A stretch of 6,658 nt of DNA from Dehalococcoides sp. (GTDB lineage Bacteria; Chloroflexota; Dehalococcoidia; Dehalococcoidales; RBG-16-60-22), in assembly GCA_030665795.1 (NCBI GenBank), contig DAOUZD010000040.1, forward strand, positions 1 through 6,658, written 5' to 3'. The notes under the pieces were generated by a model, which was given only the letters and a program-made list of their open reading frames with translations, searched no databases and had not been told where the DNA came from. How positions within the stretch are numbered: the stretch's first letter is position 1; each line of letters starts with the position of its first letter. Below are positions 6,594 through 6,658 of the stretch, piece by piece. The position numbers and the translations under genes were made by a program.

Positions 6594-6658
6594 CTCTGCT
6601 TCAAAATAAGCTCAACATCACTTTCCTGACCGACTTCCCACACTACCCCGTCCTTGAC
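6590..6658 (-). CDS. C-terminal 22 codons of an unrecognised upstream gene
   Basis: From the high-coordinate window edge only one minus-strand frame stays open. It encodes 22 residues beginning VKDGVVWEVG and ending ELILKQS, closed by TAG at 6590-6592; the other two frames stop within the next 15-50 bases. The mix of residues looks like real protein. VKDG followed by a beta strand resembles the last strands of amidohydrolase-type enzymes, but 22 residues are too few to assign a family. The gene ends 70 bases before the alpha-subunit start and may belong to the same transcript. Confidence 0.55.
   Translation of the reverse strand, partial: VKDGVVWEVGQESDVELILKQS

Noticed and set aside
6331..6609. 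92-aa open frame on the plus strand covering the alpha-subunit start
   Set aside because: It is antisense to the conserved alpha N-terminus, to the intergenic gap and to the end of the upstream gene; it has no domain or convincing ribosome binding site.
1..6658. Mobile element, CRISPR array, tRNA/rRNA or defence genes
   Set aside because: No transposase, regularly spaced repeats, tRNA-like folding sequence or defence domains seen; nearly the whole window is accounted for by metabolic genes.

Overview
The window reads as a stretch of anaerobic carboxylic-acid metabolism. Every supportable gene lies on the minus strand, so transcription runs from high to low coordinates. The gene types point to an obligate or facultative anaerobe: a ferredoxin-dependent 2-oxoacid oxidoreductase, an acyl-CoA dehydrogenase, an MmgE/PrpD protein, and the start of an FMN/iron-sulfur flavoprotein-type gene. 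The genes have bacterial-style Shine-Dalgarno sites (AGGAGG types) and mid-range base composition. A sediment or subsurface bacterium such as Chloroflexota (Dehalococcoidia), Desulfobacterota or an anaerobic Bacillota would fit. That placement is a guess from gene content, because no phylogenetic marker is present.

Layout in transcription order: (1) the last 22 codons of an unrecognised gene (6590-6658); (2) a 70-base gap with a weak candidate promoter; (3) a four-gene 2-oxoacid:ferredoxin oxidoreductase of the split KorABCD type: alpha (5377-6519), beta (4610-5377), gamma (4066-4623) and a 2x[4Fe-4S] ferredoxin subunit (3828-4046). Alpha/beta overlap by 1 base and beta/gamma by 14 bases; (4) an NAD-dependent D-2-hydroxyacid dehydrogenase (2751-3773); (5) an MmgE/PrpD-family protein with an atypical active-site segment (1356-2711); (6) an acyl-CoA dehydrogenase most like glutaryl-CoA dehydrogenase (100-1281); (7) the first 24 codons of an NAD(P)H-dependent FMN reductase / iron-sulfur flavoprotein-type gene (1-72). 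Gaps between genes are 19-74 bases, nearly every start has a good ribosome binding site, and no clear terminator is visible, so genes 3-7 are probably one operon.

The enzymes can be placed in order on a plausible route. The dehydrogenase oxidises a 2-hydroxyacid to a 2-oxoacid. The KorABCD-type complex oxidatively decarboxylates that to an acyl-CoA while reducing ferredoxin. The acyl-CoA dehydrogenase then makes an enoyl-CoA. If the last enzyme is a true glutaryl-CoA dehydrogenase, one concrete version is 2-hydroxyadipate -> 2-oxoadipate -> glutaryl-CoA -> crotonyl-CoA. The MmgE/PrpD protein has no obvious step in that version and is the least understood gene. The substrates are inference. 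The protein families are well supported. I see no mobile element, CRISPR array, RNA gene or defence system.
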